In this document: piece by piece, positions 10,934 through 19,515 of the stretch | Position numbering within the stretch: position 1 is the stretch's first letter | How the letters are laid out: each line of letters starts with the position of its first letter | Source: Lancefieldella rimae ATCC 49626 | Lineage (GTDB): Bacteria > Actinomycetota > Coriobacteriia > Coriobacteriales > Atopobiaceae | Assembly: GCF_000174015.1 (NCBI RefSeq) | Contig: NZ_ACFE01000002.1 | Span: forward strand, 124,001-188,000 | DNA: 64,000 nt | Reading direction: 5' to 3' | Notes under the pieces: model-generated | What the model was told of the DNA's origin: nothing | The model's database searches: none | Seen by the model: the letters and a program-made list of their open reading frames with translations, nothing else | Translations under genes and position numbers: made by a program

Positions 10934-11401
10934 GTGTCAGGGTCGTCACAAAAATCGGAGGATCGCCGCGACGGCATTTCCCCCGAGCTTGATGAGTTGT
11001 CGTCTGAGCTCATGGGCGATGCGTTTGATATTCTTGCCGACGGAGGCGAACTGAACGTACGCTTGGTCGTTGAAGACGAGGCGAGAAACGTAGCAAGCTA
11101 CGAATTTGCTGACGATGGTCCGGAAGCTCTTTTAGACGGAGCACACCGGCGCATTGTCGCGCTTGTAAAACAGGCGGGAGACGCCGAGCAGGGACTTGGT
11201 AACCCCCTTCGGTATGCTCTTGTGTATGAAGGAGCCATAGCGGATGCCGAGGGCGCCTATCAAGACGCTCTCATTCTTGAGTTTGGCGAGAAGAACTACC
11301 GGAGTTTTTCGGCATATTCGCTGGTGGATGGTAAGGGAGAAGGAGAAGGGTTTACCTGGACCGAGCCCGCTCCTGCAGGAGAGCTTGAGCCATTGCTATA
11401 A
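10934..11401 (+). CDS. Protein of unknown function downstream of the ABC importer
   Basis: I do not recognise this 155-residue protein. It is acidic, soluble-looking, and lacks a signal or membrane segment. After a polar N terminus it has an alternating strand-like pattern (LNVRLVVEDEARNVASYEFADDG, read in parts; RYALVYEGAIADAEGAYQDALILEFGEKNYRSF) that suggests a small mixed alpha/beta domain. GTG 10934 is preferred because ATAAGGAG lies six bases ahead; an in-frame GTG at 10928 overlaps that site. The gap to the ATPase gene is 19 bases, so it is probably the last gene of that transcript; typA follows with its own leader. Confidence 0.7.
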   Translation: MSGSSQKSEDRRDGISPELDELSSELMGDAFDILADGGELNVRLVVEDEARNVASYEFADDGPEALLDGAHRRIVALVKQAGDAEQGLGNPLRYALVYEGAIADAEGAYQDALILEFGEKNYRSFSAYSLVDGKGEGEGFTWTEPAPAGELEPLL

Positions 11402-11578
11402 GAGATTTCTTTGGGAATTCCGTATGCACCTCCGCGACGATTCCATGTAAAATGCCGTCTATCGAAAATAAACTCTGTATTTATCGGTGATTTTGGACTA
11501 AAGTACCAAAGCTAACCGTTTAAAAAGCTGCGCGCGGGTGCTTCTTGCCACATGTGCAGACAGGGAGAAATGAAGTTT

Positions 11579-13417
11579 ATGCGTCAAGAGAACATCAGAA
11601 ACATTGCCATCATTGCCCACGTTGACCATGGTAAGACAACGCTGGTTGATCAGATGTTGAAGGCAACGGATGCCTTCCGTGAAAATCAGCAGGTTCAAGA
11701 ACGTGTTTTGGACTCCAACGATCAGGAGCGTGAGCGCGGAATTACCATTCTGGCAAAAAACATTTCCATTGAATATAAGGGAACTAAGATCAATGTCATT
11801 GATACGCCGGGTCACGCTGACTTTGGCGGCGAGGTGGAGCGAGTGCTCAAGATGGCAGACGGTGCTCTTTTGCTTGTTGATGCCGCCGAAGGTCCTATGC
11901 CGCAAACGCGATTTGTGCTTCGACACGCCATCGATGCGGGCCTTGCCATCATGATGGTGGTCAACAAGATTGACCGCGACGGAGCCCGTCCGGAAGAGGT
12001 TGTGAATGATGCCCTTGATTTGATGATGGACTTGGGCGCATCCGATGAGCAGCTTGAATTTACCATGGAACACGTGGTCTTTGCGTCTGCGGTAAACGGT
12101 TATGCACGCCTTGCGCCCGACGATGACAATAAGGACATGTTGCCTCTTCTCGACATGATCGTTGAGGGATTGCCGGCACCGGAGGTCGATATTGAAGGGC
12201 CGCTGGCAATGCAGTGCGTTACGATTGACCACTCAGATTATGTGGGCAGAATCGGCATCGGCCGCGTATATTCCGGCACGATTCACACCGGCGATAAGAT
12301 CTTGGTGGTAAAAAATGACGGCTCACGTGCAATGGGTCAGGTCAAGCAGCTCTTTACCTTTGACTATCTGGGCAGGAAGGAAACTTCTGAGGTTGCGGCC
12401 GGAGACATCGGAGCCGTGGTAGGCATTGATTCCACCGATATTGGCGATGTTTATACCGATCCGGAAGATCCCGTTGAACTTGAACCGATAGAAATTGACC
12501 CACCCACGCTTTCGATTATCTTTGAGCCATCAAGCTCGCCTTTGGTAGGGCGTGAGGGTGATATTGTTGGCGGCCGTCAGCTTAAAGAGCGTCTGATGAG
12601 CGAGGCCGAAAATAACGTTACCATGCACATTGAGGAGCTTCCCGATAAAACGGGAATTGAAGTTTCCGGACGCGGCATTCTGCATCTCTCTGTTCTCATG
12701 GAAACAATGAGGCGTGAGGGCTTTGAGTTCCAGGTGGGTCGCCCCCGAGTTCTCTTTAAGAAAGACGCGCAGGGACACAAAGTTGAGCCTATAGAGCAGG
12801 CCGTTGTTGAGTGCCCGGGAGAGTATTCCGGCAAGGTTATCGAGGTGTTTGGTAACGCTGGCGGCACCATGGTGAGTATGGACACGGGCTCCACGCAGAC
12901 ACATCTTGAATTTAAGATTCCAACCCGTGGCATCATGGGCCTCAAGACGCGCGTTTTGAACGTGACGCACGGAGAAGCGGTTTTCTATCACACCTTCCTC
13001 GAATATGGTCCGTTTGCCGGCGATATTGGCGGCAGGCAAAACGGAGCCATGATTTCCATGTCTACCGAGAAGGCCGTGGCGTATGCGCTTGGCACCCTAC
13101 AAGAGCGCGGACAACTCTTTGTGGGGCCGGGAACCGAGTGCTATGAAGGCATGCTTGTTGGTGAGAGATCAAAGCCCGGCGACATGGTGGTAAACATTGC
13201 TCGTACTAAAAATTTGGGCAATCAGCGCTCGTCGACGGCCGATATTTCGGTGCAATTAACGCCGCCGAGAACCTTTACGCTTGAAGAGGCGCTGGAATAT
13301 ATCATGGATGATGAGCTGGTTGAAATCACACCGGAAAGCATTCGTATGCGCAAGCGTATTCTGTCTGAAACCGAGCGTCGTAAATGGGCGGTTCGTAACG
13401 GTAGAGTAAAGAAATAG
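11579..13417 (+). CDS. typA: Ribosome-associated GTPase TypA/BipA
   Basis: Translational GTPase of the EF-G-like class that binds ribosomes under stress and aids large-subunit assembly. The 612-residue product starts MRQENIRNIAII, as relatives do; G1 is AHVDHGKTT, the switch region ERERGITI, G3 DTPGHADFGGEVERV, and G4 NKID. The C-terminal half ends with the BipA-specific basic segment (TPESIRMRKRILSETERRKW). ATG 11579 fits the family alignment, although an upstream ATG at 11570 lies closer to AGGGAGA. About 180 bases separate it from the previous gene, suggesting its own promoter. Confidence 0.95.
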   Translation: MRQENIRNIAIIAHVDHGKTTLVDQMLKATDAFRENQQVQERVLDSNDQERERGITILAKNISIEYKGTKINVIDTPGHADFGGEVERVLKMADGALLLVDAAEGPMPQTRFVLRHAIDAGLAIMMVVNKIDRDGARPEEVVNDALDLMMDLGASDEQLEFTMEHVVFASAVNGYARLAPDDDNKDMLPLLDMIVEGLPAPEVDIEGPLAMQCVTIDHSDYVGRIGIGRVYSGTIHTGDKILVVKNDGSRAMGQVKQLFTFDYLGRKETSEVAAGDIGAVVGIDSTDIGDVYTDPEDPVELEPIEIDPPTLSIIFEPSSSPLVGREGDIVGGRQLKERLMSEAENNVTMHIEELPDKTGIEVSGRGILHLSVLMETMRREGFEFQVGRPRVLFKKDAQGHKVEPIEQAVVECPGEYSGKVIEVFGNAGGTMVSMDTGSTQTHLEFKIPTRGIMGLKTRVLNVTHGEAVFYHTFLEYGPFAGDIGGRQNGAMISMSTEKAVAYALGTLQERGQLFVGPGTECYEGMLVGERSKPGDMVVNIARTKNLGNQRSSTADISVQLTPPRTFTLEEALEYIMDDELVEITPESIRMRKRILSETERRKWAVRNGRVKK

Positions 13418-13418
13418 C

Positions 13419-13442
13419 GCAAGAAGAGCCTTCTCTTCTCGC
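13419..13442. terminator. Hairpin between convergent typA and TRIC-family genes
   Basis: AGAAGAG (13422-13428) pairs with CTCTTCT (13433-13439), four-base loop, without a T tract. Possible weak bidirectional terminator. Confidence 0.35.
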
Positions 13443-13471
13443 CAACTCATATGGGCATATTTTGGCCGTAC

Positions 13472-14239
13472 TTATTTGTGGTGTGTGTTGCGTGGCTGGC
13501 TTGTGACGCCGTCGGCATGCTCTTCTTGCGTGAGTTTCGAACCTGGTTTTTGGAATTTGCGAATTCGCTTCATGACGTGCGGCGTAAGGTCAACATCTGC
13601 AGGTGAGAGCACGCCGTAATGGAGTGACCAGCGACGCAAGCCAACGGTTACGACGACACAAATAATGGCCGCCCACGGCTTTGATATATGCGCGCACGTT
13701 ACGCTTGCCCAATACGATGCGGATCCTGCGACCGCGCAAAATGCGTACAGGTTGCTCCGTTGGAAGATGCGCGGAATATCACCCAAGAAGACGTCCCGGA
13801 GCATACCGCCGCCCACACCGGTTACGGATCCCATCAAGATGACAGACATGGGTAGGAGGTGGTAGATGAGTGCCTTATCCGTACCAACTACCGCAAACAG
13901 AGCCACGGAGATAATGTCAACCCATTCGAGTGCTCGTGGAAACACGTCAAGGGGCCGGGGGAACAAAAAGATGATAAGAGCGGTAAGAACTGCGGCAGGT
14001 ATTGCGTATGGGCTGTCAAGCATATAAACGCCGCCATGCTGCATCATGACGTCGCGAATGAGCCCGCCTCCAAGACCGCCGAGAAGACCCAATCCAACAA
14101 ATCCCACTAAATCCAGGTGCCGCTCTCTGGCTACGATGATGCCCGCAAGCGCGCCGACGATGACTGTTGCAAGGTCAAGCCAGGAAGGAACGGCTACGGA
14201 GATATAATCCATTCCGTATGGCGAGAAGAATGGTGGCAT
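13472..14239 (-). CDS. TRIC/UPF0126 family membrane protein
   Basis: Seven-helix membrane protein of the UPF0126 (YadS-like) family, whose members are related to trimeric intracellular cation channels and likely pass monovalent cations; the bacterial role is not firm. The internal duplication is visible as two glycine-rich motifs, GGGLIRDVMM near residue 60 and GGGMLRDVFLGDIP near residue 150, each following GLGLLGG or GSVTGVG. The last 50 residues are a hydrophilic tail with no recognisable motif. A strong site, GCGGAGG, precedes ATG 14239. The gene stands alone, convergent with typA. Confidence 0.88.
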   Translation of the reverse strand: MPPFFSPYGMDYISVAVPSWLDLATVIVGALAGIIVARERHLDLVGFVGLGLLGGLGGGLIRDVMMQHGGVYMLDSPYAIPAAVLTALIIFLFPRPLDVFPRALEWVDIISVALFAVVGTDKALIYHLLPMSVILMGSVTGVGGGMLRDVFLGDIPRIFQRSNLYAFCAVAGSASYWASVTCAHISKPWAAIICVVVTVGLRRWSLHYGVLSPADVDLTPHVMKRIRKFQKPGSKLTQEEHADGVTSQPRNTHHK

Positions 14240-14433
14240 GTTAACCTCCGCAAATAGTCCACGAGCAATACGTACGACGCTGATATTTTTGCACGAAGTG
14301 TTTTGCGCGTATGTGCGAGTAATATCAGAACAGACTCATACTATACCTATGTTTTCTCGCTACTTTACATGGAAGTAAAAATCACCGTGCGTTTTACGGA
14401 GATTTCAGTTATACTGACCAATGCACTTTATAT

Positions 14434-14524
14434 GGAGAGTTGTCCGAGTGGCCGAAGGAGCACGATTGGAAATCGTGTAGGCGCCTAAAGCGTCTCCAGG
14501 GTTCAAATCCCTGACTCTCCGCCA
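14434..14524 (+). tRNA. tRNA-Ser (anticodon GGA)
   Basis: Type II tRNA of 91 bases with a long variable arm. Acceptor GGAGAGT pairs with ACTCTCC; the anticodon stem is ACGATT/AATCGT with anticodon GGA; GTTCAAATCC forms the T arm; CCA is encoded. A TATACT -10-like box lies at 14410-14415. Confidence 0.97.
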
Positions 14525-14532
14525 GAGCATTC

Positions 14533-14555
14533 ACGGCGCCTACGGGCGCCGTTTC
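14533..14555 (+). terminator. Hairpin between the two tRNA-Ser genes
   Basis: Stem ACGGCGCC with GGCGCCGT and a TACG tetraloop, followed by TTTC. Probably terminator or processing signal. Confidence 0.65.
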
Positions 14556-14561
14556 ACCCTC

Positions 14562-14651
14562 GGAGGGGTGGCAGAGTGGTCGAATGCGGCGGTCTCGAAA
14601 ACCGTTTACCCCTTCGGGGGTACGAGGGTTCGAATCCCTCCTCCTCCGCCA
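14562..14651 (+). tRNA. tRNA-Ser (anticodon CGA)
   Basis: Type II tRNA of 90 bases. Acceptor GGAGGGG pairs with CTCCTCC allowing one G-T pair; the anticodon loop is CTCGAAA (anticodon CGA); the variable arm is TACCCC/GGGGTA; CCA is encoded. Confidence 0.97.
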
Positions 14652-14731
14652 TGTTGTTTGTTCTTTCCTACAAAAAATGTTAGCCTTTTTACAAATACGC
14701 CTACTGTTTAGGGTATTTGAAAGGAGATTTT

Positions 14732-15823
14732 ATGATTATTAACGATCAAGAGCTCGAGGGTTTTTGTCGAGATCGTTATTTTGTTCGTGCACTGAGACTA
14801 ACTACCAAAGAAAAGGGCTGGTGGAAGACACCAATTCTTCTCTTGCTTGCCTGCTTTGTTCCTATTGTTGGTCCTCTGGGAGCCATTGGATATGTCCTTG
14901 AATGGATGAGGTCTATCGCATGGGGGAATAATACGGGGCTTCAAGACAATAAGATTGGAGTTGCTCAGTCAATTGCAAGCGGCTGGCGAGCGTTTGTCAT
15001 AGGTCTTGTGTATCTTGTAGCATACGGCCTGGTAATTTTTATTGCATTTTTGATTCCGGTGCTTAACGGTAGTCTGGTACCGCTTTTGATTGTCTTAGGG
15101 TTGCTTCTGACATATTTCGTTGGTATCGCACAACTTCGCGCGACTATCTACCAGAAAATCGGTGCAGGCTTTGCTGTGAAACCAATTATTCAGATGATGA
15201 AACATGACTTTTTAGGATTGGGTCGTATTTTCTGTCTTAGTATCGTTATCAATTACGTGGCCAGTATCATCAGTTCTATCTTTATGGCAGGCTCTCTTTT
15301 CTCATTTGTAGTTGCCCTGATGGGAGAGGGATTTTTGCCCGGAAGAACCATGACGGTAAGCACGGCACTGCGCATAATCGCAACGGCTTCGTCGATGACG
15401 GCACCGTCGTTTATCTTAAATTCTATTATTGCGGGAGCAGTGAGCGTGGCTCTCAATCTTATCGTTAACGCAGCACTTGGTCTCTGGATGCGTCAGTTTA
15501 ACCTTCCTGCGTGGGGACAGAGCAAAGATCCGCTGCCTCCGTTTATCTATGATCCTCGAGATGAAGCCTTGTCACAGCAAAGCGCCGCACTCCCGCAGTC
15601 CGTACAGACCGAGACTCAAACTGAGCCAACAGAGAACCCCAACACGGTGGTTTCCGCTGAGACGCAGCCTACGTATGGTGCTTCCACAACGGTGACAGAG
15701 TCAGGAGACAATGTAGCCGCGCAATCCGACCGTACAGTGTCGCAGCCTGAGGTTGTTGAAAATCACGGTGAGGAAGCAGGCGAGAAGACCGCCGGCAATG
15801 ATCCGTTTGCTCCGATACAGTAA
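14732..15823 (+). CDS. DUF4013-like integral membrane protein
   Basis: A 363-residue protein with about six membrane segments in residues 35-265 and a hydrophilic, Thr/Glu/Gln-rich C-terminal tail of roughly 100 residues. The segment VPIVGPLGAIGYVLEWMRSI resembles the DUF4013 motif, a family without known function. The start is ATG 14732 behind AAGGAGAT; a TTG fifteen bases upstream overlaps that site. It is monocistronic: tRNA genes precede it and a strong terminator follows. The disordered tail may lie in the cytoplasm and contact other proteins, but nothing in the sequence names a partner. Confidence 0.75.
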   Translation: MIINDQELEGFCRDRYFVRALRLTTKEKGWWKTPILLLLACFVPIVGPLGAIGYVLEWMRSIAWGNNTGLQDNKIGVAQSIASGWRAFVIGLVYLVAYGLVIFIAFLIPVLNGSLVPLLIVLGLLLTYFVGIAQLRATIYQKIGAGFAVKPIIQMMKHDFLGLGRIFCLSIVINYVASIISSIFMAGSLFSFVVALMGEGFLPGRTMTVSTALRIIATASSMTAPSFILNSIIAGAVSVALNLIVNAALGLWMRQFNLPAWGQSKDPLPPFIYDPRDEALSQQSAALPQSVQTETQTEPTENPNTVVSAETQPTYGASTTVTESGDNVAAQSDRTVSQPEVVENHGEEAGEKTAGNDPFAPIQ

Positions 15824-15874
15824 TCGTTTGGTGGATAAATAGCACAAAAGACAAAGCAAATCTTTGTTCTTGAT

Positions 15875-15910
15875 ACGGTCATCATGCAGATTGTGTGATG
15901 ACCGTTTTTC
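15875..15910 (+). terminator. Terminator after the DUF4013-like gene
   Basis: A perfect 10-bp stem, ACGGTCATCA with TGATGACCGT, followed by TTTTC. The remaining bases to rpsF hold the ribosomal operon leader and no convincing gene. Confidence 0.9.
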
Positions 15911-16112
15911 TTACATAATGGATACTCACAAAGAAAAGCACTCTTTACCAGCAAAATGTTGAAAACCAAGGAAAAACTCGTCAGGTTTTGGTCAGAATTC
16001 GGTCAAATTGATGTAATAGGCTTGATATGTGGATGTGTATTTGGGAGTGAATCTGGGGATATGGGCTCCAAAAGCGCGTTTATATGGTATGATGCTTGGT
16101 TGAACCTTTCCT

Positions 16113-16141
16113 GCTTCGGATGCACCTTCACTCTCCGAAGC
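16113..16141 (+). promoter_or_regulatory. Hairpin in the rpsF leader (possible S6:S18 autoregulatory element)
   Basis: GCTTCGGA pairs with TCCGAAGC around a 13-base loop (TGCACCTTCACTC), ending 24 bases before the rpsF start. A TATGAT box at 16088-16093 lies upstream. S6:S18-binding leaders are known in many bacteria; whether this hairpin matches that consensus needs a covariance search. Confidence 0.45.
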
Positions 16142-16165
16142 CATTAGCCCAGAGGAGGTGACCAT

Positions 16166-16459
16166 ATGAAGGCCTATGAACTGCTGTTTTTTGTTGACCC
16201 TTCCTCTTCAGAGGAAGTCCGCGCCGGTGTCATGAAGCGTATTGATGTAGCTATTGCTGCTGAGGGCGGTAAAGTCGACAATGTCGAGGATTGGGGCAAG
16301 CGCAAGCTCGCTTTTGAGATCGACAAGCTTACCGAGGGTGACTATACCCTCATCAACTTCCATGCAGATCCAACGCAGATTGCAGAGCTCGATCGAGTTT
16401 TGCGCATCAATGACGCTGTCAAGCGCCATATGATCGTGCGTCGTGTTGACAAGGACTAA
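16166..16459 (+). CDS. rpsF: 30S ribosomal protein S6
   Basis: Small-subunit protein that binds 16S rRNA together with S18. The 97-residue product has the normal length and pattern: MKAYELLFFVDPS at the start, DNVEDWGKRKLAFEIDK, and the end motif VKRHMIVRRVDKD. AGAGGAGGTG precedes the ATG. It opens an operon continued by ssb, rpsR, a DUF2232 gene and rplI, the usual S6-SSB-S18 order. Confidence 0.97.
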   Translation: MKAYELLFFVDPSSSEEVRAGVMKRIDVAIAAEGGKVDNVEDWGKRKLAFEIDKLTEGDYTLINFHADPTQIAELDRVLRINDAVKRHMIVRRVDKD

Positions 16460-16513
16460 GTCCGAGTGGAAGGTGGATGTAGCAATACATCTGCATTGAG
16501 AGGTAGTGAGAGT

Positions 16514-17008
16514 ATGAGCATTAACAGGGTAAATATTTCGGGCAACCTTACGCGTGATCCCGAGCTTCGCTCTACAGCGGGCGGCACTCAGATTCTTTCG
16601 TTCGGTGTGGCCGTCAATGATCGCCGTAGAAATGCGCAGACAGGAGAATGGGAGGACGTTCCCAACTTTATTGACTGCGTAGTATTTGGCCAGCGTGCTG
16701 ACGCACTTTCCCGCTTCCTCTCCAAGGGTTCGAAGGTTGCCATTGAAGGCAAACTTCGCTATAGCACTTGGGAGACAAGAGAAGGGCAGCGTCGCAGTAA
16801 GCTTGAAGTTGTTGTTGATGAGGTTGAGTTTCTTTCAAGAAATCAGCAGAACAACGGAGCTCCTGCGCCGGCTCCTGCAGCTCCGGCTGTTGGTGCAACG
16901 CCAAATGCTCCGAGTTATTCTGCACCGGCTCCACGCGCTGCCGCTCCAGCCCCGCAGGCACCAGTCGCACCGGCGGCCGATGTCTATGACGAGGATATTC
17001 CGTTTTAA
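16514..17008 (+). CDS. ssb: Single-stranded DNA-binding protein
   Basis: Tetrameric ssDNA-binding protein of replication and repair. Residues 1-110 form the OB fold ([20 protein letters not shown], then [11 protein letters not shown] and [13 protein letters not shown]). A Pro/Ala-rich linker follows, and the last residues, YDEDIPF, are the conserved acidic tip that docks partner proteins. The start is ATG 16514 behind AGAGGTAGTGAG; the frame is open 48 bases further upstream but without a suitable site. It lies 54 bases after rpsF. Confidence 0.97.
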   Translation: MSINRVNISGNLTRDPELRSTAGGTQILSFGVAVNDRRRNAQTGEWEDVPNFIDCVVFGQRADALSRFLSKGSKVAIEGKLRYSTWETREGQRRSKLEVVVDEVEFLSRNQQNNGAPAPAPAAPAVGATPNAPSYSAPAPRAAAPAPQAPVAPAADVYDEDIPF

Positions 17009-17052
17009 TCAAAGGATCTTTTCATACGAAGGATCGAAGAAAGGTACAAGAC

Positions 17053-17325
17053 ATGGCTCAGCAGAAGCAAGATTTTCAGCGCCAGCCGCGTCGTAAGTAT
17101 TGCCAGTTCTGCAAAGAGAATACTGAGTATATTGATTACAAAGACACTCAGCTTCTTCGTAAGTACATGACCGATCGTGGCAAGATTAAGCCCCGTCGTG
17201 TCACTGGCGCTTGCACGCAGCATCAACACGATATTGCACTCGCTATTAAGCGTGCTCGTGAGATGGCGCTTCTACCGTATACCGTTGCGGTAGTTTCAAG
17301 CCGCGGAAACCGTAACCGCGGATAA
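17053..17325 (+). CDS. rpsR: 30S ribosomal protein S18
   Basis: Partner of S6 on the platform of the small subunit. The 90 residues include [19 protein letters not shown], with a Cys pair followed by Cys at ACTQHQ, suggesting the zinc-binding form of S18, and the family core [25 protein letters not shown] precedes the ATG. It lies 44 bases after ssb in the same operon. Confidence 0.97.
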   Translation: MAQQKQDFQRQPRRKYCQFCKENTEYIDYKDTQLLRKYMTDRGKIKPRRVTGACTQHQHDIALAIKRAREMALLPYTVAVVSSRGNRNRG

Positions 17326-17353
17326 CCTGAAGAAAGAAATGATGCACTAACGT

Positions 17354-18454
17354 ATGGATAGCAAGCGTGACAATACCGGGGTACCCCCTGTTCCGCAGGG
17401 AGTAAAGAGAAGCTCAAACGATGTCTCTCAAACGATGTTTGGCCACAAAGGTCGCATCGTAATACCCGGTGCTGGGCGCGTAAAGGCGCAGAAGCAACCG
17501 CCTCTGTGGCAAGGCCTCCTTTTGGTGGCTTTAGGAGCGTTTGTCTGTTCATATTTCACTTTTATCGGCGCCGCTCTTATAAGTTATGGAGCCGTTGTTA
17601 CGTGCTACCAAAAGACCTTCAAAGAGGCTCTGTATACTTCAGGAGTCATACTTCTTGTTGCCGGAGGAGCAAGCTATCTACTTGGTGAGCCAGAGGTGCT
17701 GATAAGTTCAATTGGTGCCGCCGGCATCGCAATGAGCATAGGTGTTTTGGTTGCGCGAGGAGTGCTTACCGTCGGCAAACAGATACTGATTGTTGGCGTG
17801 GGAACGCTGGTCCTTTTGGGCGGCTATGAACTTCTCGCTGTGGCAGAAGGATCATCCGTATCAGCTCATGTGCAAGAGGCATTTGAGTTTTACCGCACAC
17901 AATATGTGGGGTCGTCAGTGAATAGTGCAGAAGGCTTTGCCTATCTGAGGGTACTTATGCAACTTCTTTGGCCAACGGGCTTTACGATGGTGTCAATTTT
18001 GTACTATCTCATTGCCCGTATTGGTGCGCGGGTGGCGTATCGCTCTTTTGGTGGCGAGAAAAAACATCTCTCGCGCTTTGTAGAGACGGACGTGCCACTT
18101 TGGTTTGTGGCACTTGGCATCGTTGCACTCGCTGCATATGCGGCGAGCCCAGAGGTTCCTCTGTACAAAGACATAGTGCTTATGAGCGCACTCAATGTAC
18201 TTGTCTTTGTAAGGCTTGTCCTTGCGGTGCAGGGGATGGCCGTTGGCGTTTGGTTCATGCAACGTCGTAAAGCTTCTCCGATAACAACAATGTTTCTCTT
18301 CATTTTTGCAGCATTTCTTGAAATTCAGGTTGGTATGTTAGCTTTTGTTGGTCTTATTGATATTTGGGCAAACTTTCGACATATATCACGAGGGAGAATG
18401 CCTGATAACAAGAAGACCACTGACACAGAACATCAATCGGCTCAAACCGATTGA
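17354..18454 (+). CDS. DUF2232 (YybS-like) membrane protein
   Basis: A 366-residue membrane protein with eight or so hydrophobic helices, starting after a basic 45-residue cytoplasmic N terminus. The pattern of a multi-helix N-terminal half and a C-terminal pair of helices near GMLAFVGLIDIWANFR matches DUF2232, whose members often sit between rpsR and rplI; this position supports the call. Function is unknown; the family is distantly related to energy-coupling S components and may be involved in spore or envelope processes elsewhere. ATG 17354 follows GAAAGAAATG at fair distance. Confidence 0.8.
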   Translation: MDSKRDNTGVPPVPQGVKRSSNDVSQTMFGHKGRIVIPGAGRVKAQKQPPLWQGLLLVALGAFVCSYFTFIGAALISYGAVVTCYQKTFKEALYTSGVILLVAGGASYLLGEPEVLISSIGAAGIAMSIGVLVARGVLTVGKQILIVGVGTLVLLGGYELLAVAEGSSVSAHVQEAFEFYRTQYVGSSVNSAEGFAYLRVLMQLLWPTGFTMVSILYYLIARIGARVAYRSFGGEKKHLSRFVETDVPLWFVALGIVALAAYAASPEVPLYKDIVLMSALNVLVFVRLVLAVQGMAVGVWFMQRRKASPITTMFLFIFAAFLEIQVGMLAFVGLIDIWANFRHISRGRMPDNKKTTDTEHQSAQTD

Positions 18455-18468
18455 CCTAAGGAGTTCCC

Positions 18469-19023
18469 ATGAAAGTAATTCTTTTGGGCGAGCTTCGTGG
18501 TAAAGGCGGAGAGGGCGACATCGTAGAGGTCGCTCAGGGCTATGCAGAGAACTTCCTGTTCCCTCAAAAGATTGCCCAGCCTGCTACCCCGGGTAATATC
18601 AAACAGCTTGAGGAGCGTCGTCACAACATTGCTAAGCGTGAGGCTGAGCGATTTGCAGACGCAGAGGCTACCAAAGCTGCCCTTGATGGTAAGCTCGTCG
18701 TTGTTGATGCCAAGATTGGCGAGGAAGGCCAGCTCTTTGGTTCTATCACAGCAGCACAGATTGCTGAGGCAATTAAAGAGCAGCTTGGTGTTGAAATTGA
18801 CCGCAAGCGTATTGTCCGCAGCTCTTCCATTAAGACCGCAGGTCGTCACGATGTTGTTGTTGATTTGTATCGTGAAGTTGAGGCAGTGGTAACCGTTCAG
18901 GTTGGTCCTGATGAGACTGCAGAGGTTGCCGAAGAGCCAAAGACCGATGAGGCAGAAGAGGTCCCCGTAGCACAGGATGAGCAACAGGAAGAGGTTGCAC
19001 CTGAGGCTGAGCCAGCGGAGTAG
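18469..19023 (+). CDS. rplI: 50S ribosomal protein L9 with an acidic C-terminal tail
   Basis: Large-subunit protein binding 23S rRNA near the L1 stalk. The N-terminal domain (MKVILLGELRGKGGEGDIVEVAQGY, read in part) and long connecting helix are typical, and the C-terminal domain ends near residue 148 (VVVDLYREVEAVVTVQV). A further 36 residues, mostly Glu, Ala, Pro and Asp, form an extra tail not found in the standard 150-residue protein. AAGGAGTTCCC precedes the ATG, 14 bases after the membrane gene. Confidence 0.96.
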   Translation: MKVILLGELRGKGGEGDIVEVAQGYAENFLFPQKIAQPATPGNIKQLEERRHNIAKREAERFADAEATKAALDGKLVVVDAKIGEEGQLFGSITAAQIAEAIKEQLGVEIDRKRIVRSSSIKTAGRHDVVVDLYREVEAVVTVQVGPDETAEVAEEPKTDEAEEVPVAQDEQQEEVAPEAEPAE

Positions 19024-19147
19024 TTTTTAGCGGATTTTCAGAGGCCTTGAGGTAGGCGATGGAGAACTTTTTGTCAACTGGGGTTTTCTACAAAATTACC
19101 AGTTGAGTGAAAGAGATAACCATCAAATATCGTGCATGGTACGTAAA

Positions 19148-19188
19148 AATACACCCCGGATACAGAAATGTATACCGGGGTGTTTTAC
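19148..19188 (+). terminator. Terminator of the rpsF-rplI operon
   Basis: ACACCCCGG-ATAC pairs with GTAT-A-CCGGGGTGT (one bulged A), followed by TTTTAC. Confidence 0.88.
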
Positions 19189-19515
19189 CTTTGGTTTTAT
19201 GAAAAGACTATTTTTAGCATAGATTACCTGCGGTTTCTCAAAGTCAATGCATAAAACGTGCAGGAATCCTGCATGGATGGAGGGCGTTGTGCATAATGCG
19301 GACAAATAACAAGTTATGGAGGTTTTGCCGTTAACCAAAAAAGATGAAAATGTTGAAAACGTTGAAAACTTATCGAGATACCGCTCAGGGATAGCATCTC
19401 ATCAAAAACAATGTTGAATACTTTTTTGGGCATACCATTTGCCAGAAAACTCACATTTCTTTGGTGCAAAGTGCGCTAGTATTCTCTTTCACGGATTGGT
19501 AGTGATTGGATAGGT
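19189..19515. other. Intergenic region upstream of dnaB
   Basis: No convincing gene here. A 15-base near-perfect palindrome, TGCAGGA-A-TCCTGCA, lies at 19259-19273 and could be an operator. A 33-codon frame around 19313-19414 has a biased, repetitive sequence and no good ribosome-binding site, so it is not called. Confidence 0.45.

Noticed and set aside
14533-14552. The GGCGCC hairpin between the tRNA-Ser genes, considered as attachment site
   Set aside because: It is a simple terminator-like hairpin; no duplicated tRNA 3' end or integrase is present.
15956-16147. A 63-codon frame upstream of rpsF
   Set aside because: It covers the likely promoter and the leader hairpin of the ribosomal operon and has no ribosome-binding site.
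19313-19414. A 33-codon frame before dnaB
   Set aside because: It consists partly of the repeated word GTTGAAAAC and has no clear ribosome-binding site.
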